A DNA stretch of 53,604 bases from Candidatus Woesearchaeota archaeon (GTDB lineage Archaea; Nanobdellota; Nanobdellia; Woesearchaeales; GW2011-AR4). Below the pieces are notes generated by a model that made no database searches, was not told the origin of the DNA, and was given only the letters and a program-made list of their open reading frames with translations. Shown one piece after another: positions 17,603 through 25,641 of the stretch (positions are counted from its first letter, which is position 1; every line of letters begins with the position of its first letter). The position numbers and the translations under genes are program-made. Location of the stretch: assembly GCA_018303185.1 (NCBI GenBank), contig JAGVYR010000002.1, positions 1 to 53,604 on the forward strand, in the 5' to 3' direction.

Positions 17603-18719
17603 CCTCGCTAAGCACCGTTATTGTCATGGTCTGGTTGTGCAGCTGGCACTGCTTCTCCGAAGGCGCAGTAGGGCATATCTCGCCGTAGGAGTAAAAGCCG
17701 GTTATCGCAGCCTTCTCGCCCAGCACATTCCTTACAGCCTCTATCTCCTCTTCAACCCTTTCCTTAAGCACAAGCTTCCTTCCTATGCAGCTTATCAAAA
17801 CAGCAAGCTGGGCTTTTCCGGACTTGATGCTCATGGAAGCTGCGCCGCCTGCACCGTCTATGAGCCTGTCAAAATTTGCCTTCATAAGGGTTGCAATTGT
17901 GCCTTCAGGCATGTCCCCTGCAAAAGTCAGGCTTTGCCCCTTCTCGTCCACTCCCAAAATGGTCCTGACAACCTCGGCCTCCCCATTCTTTGCCTTCAGC
18001 TTCAAAGACAGCGGAAAGAGAAGCCCCGTGCCGGGAAGCCCTGCGGCCTGCTTCCCGAGGTAATCTTTGTAGAGCTTCAGCGCAGGCTTTCCGTCCAGCT
18101 CATACAGAACATTGCCCTTTGATTTCGTGATCTTCCTTTCAACACCGAACGTGTCCCAGCCCCCTAATGAGCCGTAACCAACTTTCAAACTGCCATAAAA
18201 GCCTATGAACACGGCATTGCCCTCCTCGGGTGCCCTGTCCAGCCCAACAAATGTATGCTTAAAGTCAGCACCATCACCGACAAGGCCGCCTGTCACAGAG
18301 ACATCCGGCAGCACTTCAAGGATGCCATTAACAAGGGATGTACCATTAACTTTCAGTCCGTCAGAGAACACCATTGCATGCACCAGCCCCTCTTTCTTAA
18401 TGGAAGAGGCCAGTTTTCTGCCGACATCAAAGCTTTCCTCTGCATTCCCTATGCGGGCAGAAGCAAACTTCATCCCTGCCTTCTCAAACCGGACAGCGGT
18501 GACAGAGATTGTCCCGTCAGAAACCTCTGTCCCGAGAATCTCGCCTGCGGTGGAGCACATCACTATATGTGCAGACGGGTAAAATGCCTTTATCTCATCA
18601 AAATATTTTTTATCGCGAAGCAAAGATGCCGCGCCGAAAGCAAGCACGAGCTGCGCATCAACACCATTGGAAGAAATGTCCTTCCATCCCCTGTCCCATT
18701 TTTTCTGCTCAATCTTCAT
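17595..18719 (-). CDS. FIST-domain sensory protein
   Basis: 374 residues covering both FIST parts: the N-terminal domain with LVLAFGAASLL, IVMCSTAGEILG and VTGGLVGDGADF, and the C-terminal domain ending in ITGFYSYGEICP. FIST domains are thought to bind small ligands, possibly amino acids, and feed signalling proteins. The start codon follows the stop of the Cache-HAMP gene with no gap, and its end overlaps the coiled-coil gene, so the three are one operon. No membrane segment or output domain is present. Confidence 0.93.
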   Translation of the reverse strand: MKIEQKKWDRGWKDISSNGVDAQLVLAFGAASLLRDKKYFDEIKAFYPSAHIVMCSTAGEILGTEVSDGTISVTAVRFEKAGMKFASARIGNAEESFDVGRKLASSIKKEGLVHAMVFSDGLKVNGTSLVNGILEVLPDVSVTGGLVGDGADFKHTFVGLDRAPEEGNAVFIGFYGSLKVGYGSLGGWDTFGVERKITKSKGNVLYELDGKPALKLYKDYLGKQAAGLPGTGLLFPLSLKLKAKNGEAEVVRTILGVDEKGQSLTFAGDMPEGTIATLMKANFDRLIDGAGGAASMSIKSGKAQLAVLISCIGRKLVLKERVEEEIEAVRNVLGEKAAITGFYSYGEICPTAPSEKQCQLHNQTMTITVLSEDA

Positions 18720-19946
18720 CTATGCACCTCCCTTTTCCTCCAGATCCTTCACCCTTTTCTTCAGCTCAACCATCCTCAATTCACGCCCGACAGCAACCTT
18801 GTTGAACTTCTCCAGCTCCTCGTTCTTGAGCTGCAGCTCCCTTGTCCTTTTCGCAACCTTTTCCTCAAGATCCTTTGTCGATTTCTCAAGGCTCAAAGCC
18901 ATTGAATTGAAGGCGTCAGTCAGTTCCCCGACTTCATCTTCAGTAACAGCTTCAATCTTCTTATAATCTCCCTTGCCAAGCTCCTTTGCAGCATCCTTGA
19001 GCCTCACAATAGGCTTTGACAGCTCCCTTGCAAGGAAAAAGCCGAAAAGCAGGCTGCCCAGCACGGATGCCGAAACTATCGCAACAAGGACAAGCTTCAT
19101 CTGCTTTAAGGGCATGAAAGCCTCCTCGCGGCTCATCTCAGCCAGCAGGCAAACGCTATGCCCGGGAATCCACTTATGGTAGCTTATAACCTCATCACCT
19201 GCATAATTGCTATGCAGCCCGAAATTGCTCAGCCCGGAAACGCACTCCCTTACCGCGCTGGAATCAATTCTTTTAGAATAAAATTCGGAATTGCGCCTTG
19301 ATTCGCTTACCAGCACGCTTTCCTTGCTTACAAGATATGTTTCTCCTGTCTCCCCAAGGCCTGCCCTTTCGGACATGAGGGCCCTTACCTTGCTGAGGCC
19401 TGTTATGCCCACTGCAACTCCCGTCAGATTACCATTTTCGTCCTTTACAGGAAATGAGGCCGATACTGCAATTCCGCCAATCGTCGAATCCATGTAGAAA
19501 TTCTGCACAAAAATCCCCTTTTTTCCATTGATGAAATACTCTTCAGCGCTTTTGTCATCGCCGAAAAAAGACGGGTCTGCGGAGGCTATCACTTTTCCTT
19601 CGGAAGACAGCAGCAATATGGGCCTGAAAGGGCTGCCTTTCTGTATTGCAAAAACCCTGTTGTTTATTACCTCCTGCTCTTCTTCTGAGATTTCAACAGA
19701 AGATGCTGACTTTGAAGCATGCTCAGCTATGACGTCAATTGTTGCAACATGCTCCACTTCACCGGCAAGGCCTGTAAAAAAATCATCCAGCTCACTTTCC
19801 TTGAGGGCAGAAATGCCCCGCATCTGCGCCTGTATCCTCTCGTTAAGAGCATTTTCAAGCACGAAATAGAAGGCAATACCAGATATGGCAGTGCTTATCA
19901 GCGCGACTGCGAGAACGGCAAGGGTAATTTTGTGCCTTATCTTCAT
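18720..19946 (-). CDS. Membrane dCache-HAMP sensor without output domain
   Basis: 408 residues: membrane helix at about 8-28, a double-Cache-like extracellular domain to about 280, a second helix at about 283-305 (VLVAIVSASVLGSLLFGFFLA), HAMP at about 305-357 (DEVGELTDAFNSMALSLEK), then a coiled coil with FNKVAVGRELRMVELKKRV. The chain ends there: no methyl-accepting helices, kinase or cyclase. The signal must pass to another protein, for example the coiled-coil or FIST protein of the same operon. The start lies about 47 bp from the GGATAAA site at 19993. Confidence 0.88.
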   Translation of the reverse strand: MKIRHKITLAVLAVALISTAISGIAFYFVLENALNERIQAQMRGISALKESELDDFFTGLAGEVEHVATIDVIAEHASKSASSVEISEEEQEVINNRVFAIQKGSPFRPILLLSSEGKVIASADPSFFGDDKSAEEYFINGKKGIFVQNFYMDSTIGGIAVSASFPVKDENGNLTGVAVGITGLSKVRALMSERAGLGETGETYLVSKESVLVSESRRNSEFYSKRIDSSAVRECVSGLSNFGLHSNYAGDEVISYHKWIPGHSVCLLAEMSREEAFMPLKQMKLVLVAIVSASVLGSLLFGFFLARELSKPIVRLKDAAKELGKGDYKKIEAVTEDEVGELTDAFNSMALSLEKSTKDLEEKVAKRTRELQLKNEELEKFNKVAVGRELRMVELKKRVKDLEEKGGA

Positions 19947-19992
19947 GCAGCTTCAATCCAAAAAGGGACATAAATACCTTACTTGCATTTCA

Positions 19993-20037
19993 GGATAAAA
20001 AAATGCAGAAAGGGATATTTTCAGCGAAAGTTTATCC
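19993..20037 (-). promoter_or_regulatory. GGATAAA/GGATATT repeat with inverted TTTATCC
   Basis: GGATAAA at 19993 and GGATATT at 20013 are 20 bp apart; TTTATCC lies at 20031-20037 after an 11-base spacer containing TCAGCGAAA. The site is upstream of the Cache-HAMP/FIST operon and touches the stop codon of the polyprenyl synthase gene. Confidence 0.5.
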
Positions 20038-21081
20038 TTAAATTTTCCTCTCAACCACAAAATCAGCGAATAATTTCAGCTTCTTTTTCGCTTCAGAATC
20101 CGGAATGACGAAGTCAAGCCTGCTCCATGCCTTCAGAACAAGCTTCCTTGCCTTCATGCGGGCATAATCCAAAGCATTATTCCTCTCAATGATGGAAACG
20201 GCTTCCTTGATCAGCTTCAGGTCGCGGGTCTTCAGGCTTAAAATCTCGAGCAGCCTCCTTCTGTCAGGCTCAGAACCATCTTCAAGGACTTTTATTACCA
20301 TCAGCGACCTTTTTCCCTCGGAGATGTCATCGCCGAATTCCTTGCCAATTTCCGCAGTCAGATTGAGAATATCATCCTGTATCTGGAAAGCCACGCCGAT
20401 AGCCTCTGCAAAGTCGGCAACAGCCCTGCTTTTCCTTGTGCCCGCATCGCCAAGTATGGCGCCTATCTTTGCGCCCAGCCTCACCAAAGTCCCGGTCTTG
20501 TAGGCGCACATCTGCATGTAAAGATCTTCCGTGGCAAAGCCGCTGTTGTTGTGCCAGTAAATGTCAAGGCTTTGGCCAAGGTGCAGCTTTATCATCTCTT
20601 CTGCAATGACTTCATGCAAAAGCAATTTCCTCTTGGCGTCAAGATCGGACTTCTTTATCAGCAAATACGGAAGGTAGTACATCATATTTCCTGCATTGAT
20701 AGCGACATCAACGCCAAAAAGCCTGTGGATGCATTCCTTCCCGCGCCTCTTTTCTGAATTGTCCATTACATCATCCACCATCAAAGTCCCATTGTGGATG
20801 AACTCTATCAGGGGCACAAGGTCCATCACTTTGGAGCCCCCCCCGAGCACATCGCAGCAGAGAAGCATGAATACGGGCCGCCATCTTTTGCCTCCGCGGT
20901 CAAGCAGATCCCAGATAGGCTCTGCAATCATGTTAAACGACTTTTTGTCATAGCCGTAATTCAGGGAGCCAAGATTTTTCTCAATCCAATCATGGCTCAG
21001 TTCCTTAGGGAAGAAGCGAAGCATGCTTTTGTCCACAAACGGCTTCATTGAATCTATGTATTCCATGAACATCTCAGTCAC
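20038..21081 (-). CDS. Polyprenyl (geranylgeranyl-type) diphosphate synthase
   Basis: 347 residues of the trans-prenyltransferase family, which condense isopentenyl diphosphate onto allylic diphosphates. The substrate motif GGKRWRP, the first aspartate-rich motif DDVMDNSEKRRGK and the second QIQDDILNL are visible. The last Asp of the second motif is Asn, as in some GGPP synthases, so activity is likely kept. The product would feed archaeal lipids or a prenylated cofactor. It overlaps the upstream YjbQ gene by 8 bp. Chain length of the product cannot be deduced safely. Confidence 0.92.
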   Translation of the reverse strand: MTEMFMEYIDSMKPFVDKSMLRFFPKELSHDWIEKNLGSLNYGYDKKSFNMIAEPIWDLLDRGGKRWRPVFMLLCCDVLGGGSKVMDLVPLIEFIHNGTLMVDDVMDNSEKRRGKECIHRLFGVDVAINAGNMMYYLPYLLIKKSDLDAKRKLLLHEVIAEEMIKLHLGQSLDIYWHNNSGFATEDLYMQMCAYKTGTLVRLGAKIGAILGDAGTRKSRAVADFAEAIGVAFQIQDDILNLTAEIGKEFGDDISEGKRSLMVIKVLEDGSEPDRRRLLEILSLKTRDLKLIKEAVSIIERNNALDYARMKARKLVLKAWSRLDFVIPDSEAKKKLKLFADFVVERKI

Positions 21082-21514
21082 CCATCACTTTTACCATCAC
21101 TTTCCGCTGCCTGTTTACCCCGTCCAAATCCACGTGGAAGATGGACTGCCATTTTCCCAGCAGCATCTCTCCGTTGACAACAGGGACTGTTTCAGAAGCG
21201 CCTAAAAGCAAAGACTTGAGGTGCGAATGCCCGTTGAGAGGCTCATCCTTCGGGCAGTCCCTTTTCTCTATGTCGTCATGGAGGTATCTTGCCGAGGCAG
21301 GCGCAAGCCTTTCAAGAAAAGACTTAAAATCGTACAAGAGCCTTTCTTCATTCTCATTGATGCGGATGCAGGAAGTGGTATGCATCGAGAATATGCACGC
21401 AATCCCTTCGGTAATGCCGGATTTCGAGACAGCTTCCCTGACTTGCGAAGTGATGTCCTCAAAATGCATCCTTTCCCTTGAAAGGATAGAGATAAACTGC
21501 CCGTAATGCTTCAT
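21074..21514 (-). CDS. yjbQ: YjbQ/UPF0047 family protein
   Basis: 146 residues, full length for the family. Signature blocks are HTTSCIRINENE, DEPLNGHSHLKSLLLGASETVPV and LGKWQSIFHVDLDG. The family has weak thiamine-phosphate synthase activity in bacteria, and its true role is unsettled. A strong AAAAAGGGGTG ribosome site precedes ATG 21514. It is the first gene of a minus-strand operon with the polyprenyl synthase and divergent from the UbiA gene, with a GGATAAA site between them. Confidence 0.92.
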   Translation of the reverse strand: MKHYGQFISILSRERMHFEDITSQVREAVSKSGITEGIACIFSMHTTSCIRINENEERLLYDFKSFLERLAPASARYLHDDIEKRDCPKDEPLNGHSHLKSLLLGASETVPVVNGEMLLGKWQSIFHVDLDGVNRQRKVMVKVMGD

Positions 21515-21574
21515 GACACACCCCTTTTTGCAGTATAATCAATCAACCAAGATATAAAAATTATTCAAGTTTTG

Positions 21575-21621
21575 GGATTAATATATCAAAAAACAGGATA
21601 AATTTTTACTGAAGTTTATCC
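21575..21621. promoter_or_regulatory. GGATTAA/GGATAAA repeat with inverted TTTATCC in divergent promoter
   Basis: GGATTAA at 21575 and GGATAAA at 21596 are 21 bp apart, and TTTATCC at 21615-21621 forms an inverted pair across 12 bases containing ACTGAAG. CAAAAAACAGG precedes the second box, linking it to the repeats at 16528. It lies between the divergent YjbQ and UbiA operons and could control both. Confidence 0.55.
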
Positions 21622-21683
21622 CTAAATCTTGATAATTTATTAATACTACTGTAAAGCTTATCTAGCCAAAAAGGGGTGATTTT

Positions 21684-22550
21684 TTGGAAATAGGAGTACT
21701 TCTCAAAGCTACGAGGGCATACAGGACATTAACCCCTTTGATGGTGATGCTCGTTTCAGTGGCTTTTGCGGGAAAGCTGAATATGGGCATAGCAGCCCTT
21801 ATGCTTGCCAACATACTCATCTATTCCGGCGCAAGCATACATAATGCCGTAAGAGACAATGATTTCAGGATGCCGCATTATTCGGGGAAAGTTTCAACGG
21901 CGCTGTTCATAGCGGCGATAGCAATCTCCTTTTCAGATAAAATAATGCTTGCAGCCGCACTGCTGTGGATAGCGCTGGGCTTTTTTTACAACACGCTCTC
22001 AAGAAAAATCCTTTTCGGGGATTCAGCGGTAATATCAGTGACTCATTTCGCAATCCCATCAATGAGCGCTTCGCTTATGGCAGGCGCTTCAATAAAAAGC
22101 TCAGTCCCGCTGGCAGCTTTCTTCATGCTCATAGGCTTTCTGATAACGCAGACAAAGAACCTCAAGGACAGGGAAAGCGACAAAAAAAGGGATTATGCAA
22201 CGCTTGCCACAAGATTCAGCAGCGGAACAAAGATGACAAAAGCCCTCCTTACAGCTTCCTTCGTTGCCATGATGTCCTCTTACTTCATCTTCGGCCTTTC
22301 AGCGAATTATATATTTTACTCGGCAGCGCTGGCTGTAATCCTTTTCTTTTCCCTGTCAAAAATTTCGAAGAATGAGGAGGGTATTGCGCTGATGCTGACA
22401 AGGATGGCGTTGCTCGTATTCATGCTCTCTCTCATCCTTGAAAAAACATCCGACTTCATGGTAATATCGGCGGCGCTGGCGATGTGCTACATCTACATAG
22501 TTGTCATATCCGCCGGAAGGATGAGGGACATGGCGGCGGGTGCAAAATGA
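21684..22550 (+). CDS. UbiA-family membrane prenyltransferase
   Basis: 288 residues with about eight membrane helices. The first metal-binding motif is divergent (NAVRDND); the second is clear in NLKDRESDKKRDYATLATRF. The family moves prenyl groups onto lipid or aromatic acceptors. In archaea one member makes digeranylgeranylglyceryl phosphate, but the acceptor here is uncertain. The TTG start at 21684 is set by the ribosome site AAGGGGTGAT six to seven bases upstream. It overlaps the aminotransferase gene (ATGA). Confidence 0.88.
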   Translation: MEIGVLLKATRAYRTLTPLMVMLVSVAFAGKLNMGIAALMLANILIYSGASIHNAVRDNDFRMPHYSGKVSTALFIAAIAISFSDKIMLAAALLWIALGFFYNTLSRKILFGDSAVISVTHFAIPSMSASLMAGASIKSSVPLAAFFMLIGFLITQTKNLKDRESDKKRDYATLATRFSSGTKMTKALLTASFVAMMSSYFIFGLSANYIFYSAALAVILFFSLSKISKNEEGIALMLTRMALLVFMLSLILEKTSDFMVISAALAMCYIYIVVISAGRMRDMAAGAK

Positions 22551-23740
22551 CGGCAGCAAGGGCAAGGGCGCAGCTTGCGGCTGATGTAAGCAGGTTTTTC
22601 GGGCCTTTCAGGAGAAATGAAGAAGCGAAGTACAACCTCGGGCTTGGGGAGATAGAGTGCAGAAATGCCCTGATGGAAGAGGCAATGGGCCAGAAAGAAA
22701 AAATCGCGGGAAAGCTGCTCAGCTCCCTTTCAAAATATCCCGGCTGCCAGGGATACATGCCCCTCAACGAGAAAATTGCAGAGCTGATAAAGGCCGAAAC
22801 GGGAATGGACTTCAATCCCGGGCAGATTGTGCTGACGGCAGGAGCTGCCGATGCAATTTCCCATGCGGTTTTTGTCTATTCGCATGCAGGTGAAAAAGTC
22901 ATGTTCCCGGTGCCGAGCTTCCCGTACTGGTGCAGCGTGGCAAGGAATGAATCATTGATAGAGCCAATAATGTGCATGCCTCAGGATTTCTCAGATAAAC
23001 TTTCAGGAAGGATTGAGGCGAGGGCAAAAAATGTATCAATGCTAATACTCAATGTGCCCCACAACCCCTACGGGTGCTCAATAGAACGGGGAGAGGCAGA
23101 GAAAATCAATGAGACTGCTTCAAGGCATAAGATAAAGGTTGTAATTGACGATGTCTATAGGGCTTTCACGAAAAAGGAATGGATAGGGAACAGCTTTGAC
23201 ATGGAAAATTCAGTAATAGTCGACAGCCTCTCGAAAAGATTCGGCGTTCCGGGATTAAGGCTGGGATTTGCAGCCCTGCCAAAAGTGGAAGTGAAGCACT
23301 TCAGGGCTGCTGTGGCTAACCAGTATGTGGGAGTCAGCATGCCTTCAGCCATAATAGCAGACGCGCTGCTTGAAGCCTACCTGAGCAATAAAAAACTGAA
23401 CACAATACCGAAGGAAATAGAAAAAAGGCAGGAAATCCTTGACAGCTACCTGAAAAAGCTTGAGCCATACGGCATTTTTTCCCAAAAGCCCGAGGGAGGG
23501 ATGTTCAGGGCTGTTTTCTGCAGGGATGCAAACCTGCTTGCTGCGGAGCTTGCCGGAAAAAATGTGATTGTGAAGGGCGGAAGGTCGAATTTTCCATTTT
23601 CATATGCCGGCATGCCTGAATTCATAAGGATTTCCGTCGGAGGAGAGGAAAGGATAAGGGAGGCAGCCGAAATAATAGCCGAAACGGTAAAGGAGATTGA
23701 GATGCCTTTGGAGGGCGAGAAAATTGCAGTCATTAGGTGA
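22547..23740 (+). CDS. Class I/II PLP-dependent aminotransferase
   Basis: 397 residues from ATG 22547, which overlaps the UbiA stop; the longer ORF in the track runs through UbiA and is not used. Fold-type I motifs: GYMPLNEKIAELI, NVPHNPYGCS, IDDVYRAF, and the PLP-lysine block SLSKRFGVPGLRLGF (Lys about 229). The C-terminal Arg motif is likely FIRISVGGEE. The substrate amino acid is unknown. Its place between UbiA and a citrate-synthase-like enzyme suggests it makes or consumes a keto-acid building block of the same pathway. Confidence 0.9.
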   Translation: MTAARARAQLAADVSRFFGPFRRNEEAKYNLGLGEIECRNALMEEAMGQKEKIAGKLLSSLSKYPGCQGYMPLNEKIAELIKAETGMDFNPGQIVLTAGAADAISHAVFVYSHAGEKVMFPVPSFPYWCSVARNESLIEPIMCMPQDFSDKLSGRIEARAKNVSMLILNVPHNPYGCSIERGEAEKINETASRHKIKVVIDDVYRAFTKKEWIGNSFDMENSVIVDSLSKRFGVPGLRLGFAALPKVEVKHFRAAVANQYVGVSMPSAIIADALLEAYLSNKKLNTIPKEIEKRQEILDSYLKKLEPYGIFSQKPEGGMFRAVFCRDANLLAAELAGKNVIVKGGRSNFPFSYAGMPEFIRISVGGEERIREAAEIIAETVKEIEMPLEGEKIAVIR

Positions 23741-24566
23741 AAAGAGGCAGCAGGAAAGAGAAAGGGGCAAGATAGACTTCCAGCTTGTGAACGGGAAAGA
23801 AGTGAGGCATTACATAAACATGGCAAGGTATGACAATGCCGCCTCAAGATGGGCCTCCATGGAAGACCTCTTTGCCACTGATTCGGATTTCATAGACCTG
23901 CTGATGCTCAAGCTGACCGGAAAATATCCCGGCTACAGGCAAAAGAAGCTGCTTCTGAGGGCGCTGATGACTGTAAGCATGGGGACTGGATACCACGCGC
24001 CCTCTGTTTTGGCGCCGAGGCTTGCGGCTTCCACCACCAAGAACGGCAATTTTGCAGTGATCAACGGCCTTATTGCGGGGCTTTCAACTGTTGGCACAGA
24101 CCATCTGGGAGCGGTGGCAGGTGTCATGGAGCTTTTTGTTAAGATAAAGGAAGAAGCAGGGCACGGCATAAAGGAATATGCGGAGAATTTCGTTTCGGGA
24201 GAGATTGCAGCAGGCAGGAAAATACCGGGCTTCGGGCATCCTGTTTACGAGAAAGATGAGCGGGCTGAACTGCTGCTGAAGGAAATTGAAAAAGGGTTTG
24301 ATAATGAATACATTGAGGCGTACAGCGCAGTTGCAGGAAAGCTCAGGGATGAAAAGGGGATATTTCCGAACATAGACGCTGCGCTTGCCCTTGCCTACCT
24401 CAGCCTTGGATTTGAGCCTGAGCACGGGATTTACCTTTCGTTTTTGGGAAGGTCGCTGAACATGATGTGCCATATAATGGATGAGCTGCCGAGAAAGCCC
24501 TTTTCATTCCTGAACGAGGCCGTGCCTCTGGAGAAGAATGCGGAATTTGAAAATGGAAAGCTATGA
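23724..24566 (+). CDS. Short citrate synthase / citryl-CoA lyase-like enzyme
   Basis: About 280 residues from TTG 23724, chosen because GGAGGG lies eight bases upstream; the track starts at TTG 23697. It matches the catalytic half of the citrate synthase family: NGLIAGLSTVGTDHLGAV, PGFGHPVYEKDER and FPNIDAALALAYL supply the two His and the Asp of the active site. Its length fits citryl-CoA lyase or the lyase part of ATP-citrate lyase better than full citrate synthase. It would form or split a citryl-CoA-like thioester. It overlaps both neighbours, so it is tightly coupled to the prenyl operon, an unusual place for it. Confidence 0.82.
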   Translation: MQSLGEKRQQERERGKIDFQLVNGKEVRHYINMARYDNAASRWASMEDLFATDSDFIDLLMLKLTGKYPGYRQKKLLLRALMTVSMGTGYHAPSVLAPRLAASTTKNGNFAVINGLIAGLSTVGTDHLGAVAGVMELFVKIKEEAGHGIKEYAENFVSGEIAAGRKIPGFGHPVYEKDERAELLLKEIEKGFDNEYIEAYSAVAGKLRDEKGIFPNIDAALALAYLSLGFEPEHGIYLSFLGRSLNMMCHIMDELPRKPFSFLNEAVPLEKNAEFENGKL

Positions 24567-25641
24567 TGTTGTTATTGTCGGGGCGGGGATTGCCGGGACA
24601 GGATTGGCTTACAACCTGAAGCAGATTTGTCCTGAGATTAAAGTGTTGGTTATTGAACAATATGGAGTAGGGTCACATGCAGGCTATGGATATAGGAACA
24701 CCTATGGGAATGTAATTGAGGGATATAACTTGCCGTATGTAAAAAAATTTAAGGGCCTGATACTACAGGCAAAAAATCATTTGAAAGAAGAAAGCATCAA
24801 ATTAGAAATAAAACTCGATGTGCCTTTTTACTTAGTAAACTACAAGGAAATATGTAAAAGCCTATTTGAGAGATCTGGTGTCAAATATTCCAACGATACT
24901 TGCATAAAGACTTTGGGAAAAAATAAGGTATTAACAAAGAAAGGTATATACCTATTTAAGTTTTTGGTAGATTGCAGCGGCTCTAATTTTTTTATACGCA
25001 GGGAAAAAAGGCTGAAAATGCCCTACTGCTACTGGGTATGCAAAAAAATAGAAAAATTTCCCACAGTCGAGAGTGGCGATTACTTCACGTATATTGTAAC
25101 CAGCGATGGAGGACTTAAGGAACAATACCCTTTAGGAGAAGAAATGATTGTTGCGGAATGGAAATTTGAATCGTGTATAAATCCACATCATAAGAAAATA
25201 CCGGGATTGGTTATACCATGCAACCCTTCTACCCCTATGGTAATGGGTAACATAGCATTTCTTGGTGATTCCTTTGGAAATGCCACTACAAGTGCTGGAG
25301 AAGGTATAAGGCCCATACTGGAAACTTCCAAATTATTGGCGAAGTGTATTAAAGAAGAAAATCTTCAGAAATATCCAAAGTTGTGGAACAAAATTTTCCT
25401 GAAAACTTACCTAAAACACTTGGCAACAAGGCTAAATCAGAAAGATAAGATTAAGCAGCTTGAGATGCTGAAGGAAGACCCACGAAGTATTTTGAAGATA
25501 TTGAGGTGCGAACACGTGGATAAGGAAACCATAAAAAAATTCCCAAAAACAACCCTCTTAATAAATGGTTTGAATTATGCTGCGCTGCTGGCTAAGCATA
25601 AATTGTATGAGAAATCAGAGTTTCTTAAATTTCAGAATTAA
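24553..25641 (+). CDS. FAD-dependent geranylgeranyl-reductase-like oxidoreductase
   Basis: About 362 residues from ATG 24553 (MESYDVVIVGAGIAGTGLAY); the track starts five codons earlier. The N-terminal GxGxxG binds FAD, VDCSGSN is the middle motif, and IAFLGDSFGNATTSAGEGIRP is the C-terminal FAD motif of the geranylgeranyl reductase / GG-bacteriochlorophyll reductase group. It may saturate a prenyl chain made by the neighbouring enzymes. The gene is visibly richer in A+T and in AAA, TTA and ATT codons than those before it. Its tail overlaps the convergent gene by 27 bp. Confidence 0.8.
   Translation: MESYDVVIVGAGIAGTGLAYNLKQICPEIKVLVIEQYGVGSHAGYGYRNTYGNVIEGYNLPYVKKFKGLILQAKNHLKEESIKLEIKLDVPFYLVNYKEICKSLFERSGVKYSNDTCIKTLGKNKVLTKKGIYLFKFLVDCSGSNFFIRREKRLKMPYCYWVCKKIEKFPTVESGDYFTYIVTSDGGLKEQYPLGEEMIVAEWKFESCINPHHKKIPGLVIPCNPSTPMVMGNIAFLGDSFGNATTSAGEGIRPILETSKLLAKCIKEENLQKYPKLWNKIFLKTYLKHLATRLNQKDKIKQLEMLKEDPRSILKILRCEHVDKETIKKFPKTTLLINGLNYAALLAKHKLYEKSEFLKFQN

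Noticed and set aside
17637-18122. Long plus-strand ORFs opposite the FIST and Cache genes
   Set aside because: Antisense shadows; the minus-strand products have clear domains.
22484-22546. Upstream extension of the aminotransferase
   Set aside because: The extension reads through UbiA; ATG 22547 overlaps the UbiA stop in the usual ATGA manner.
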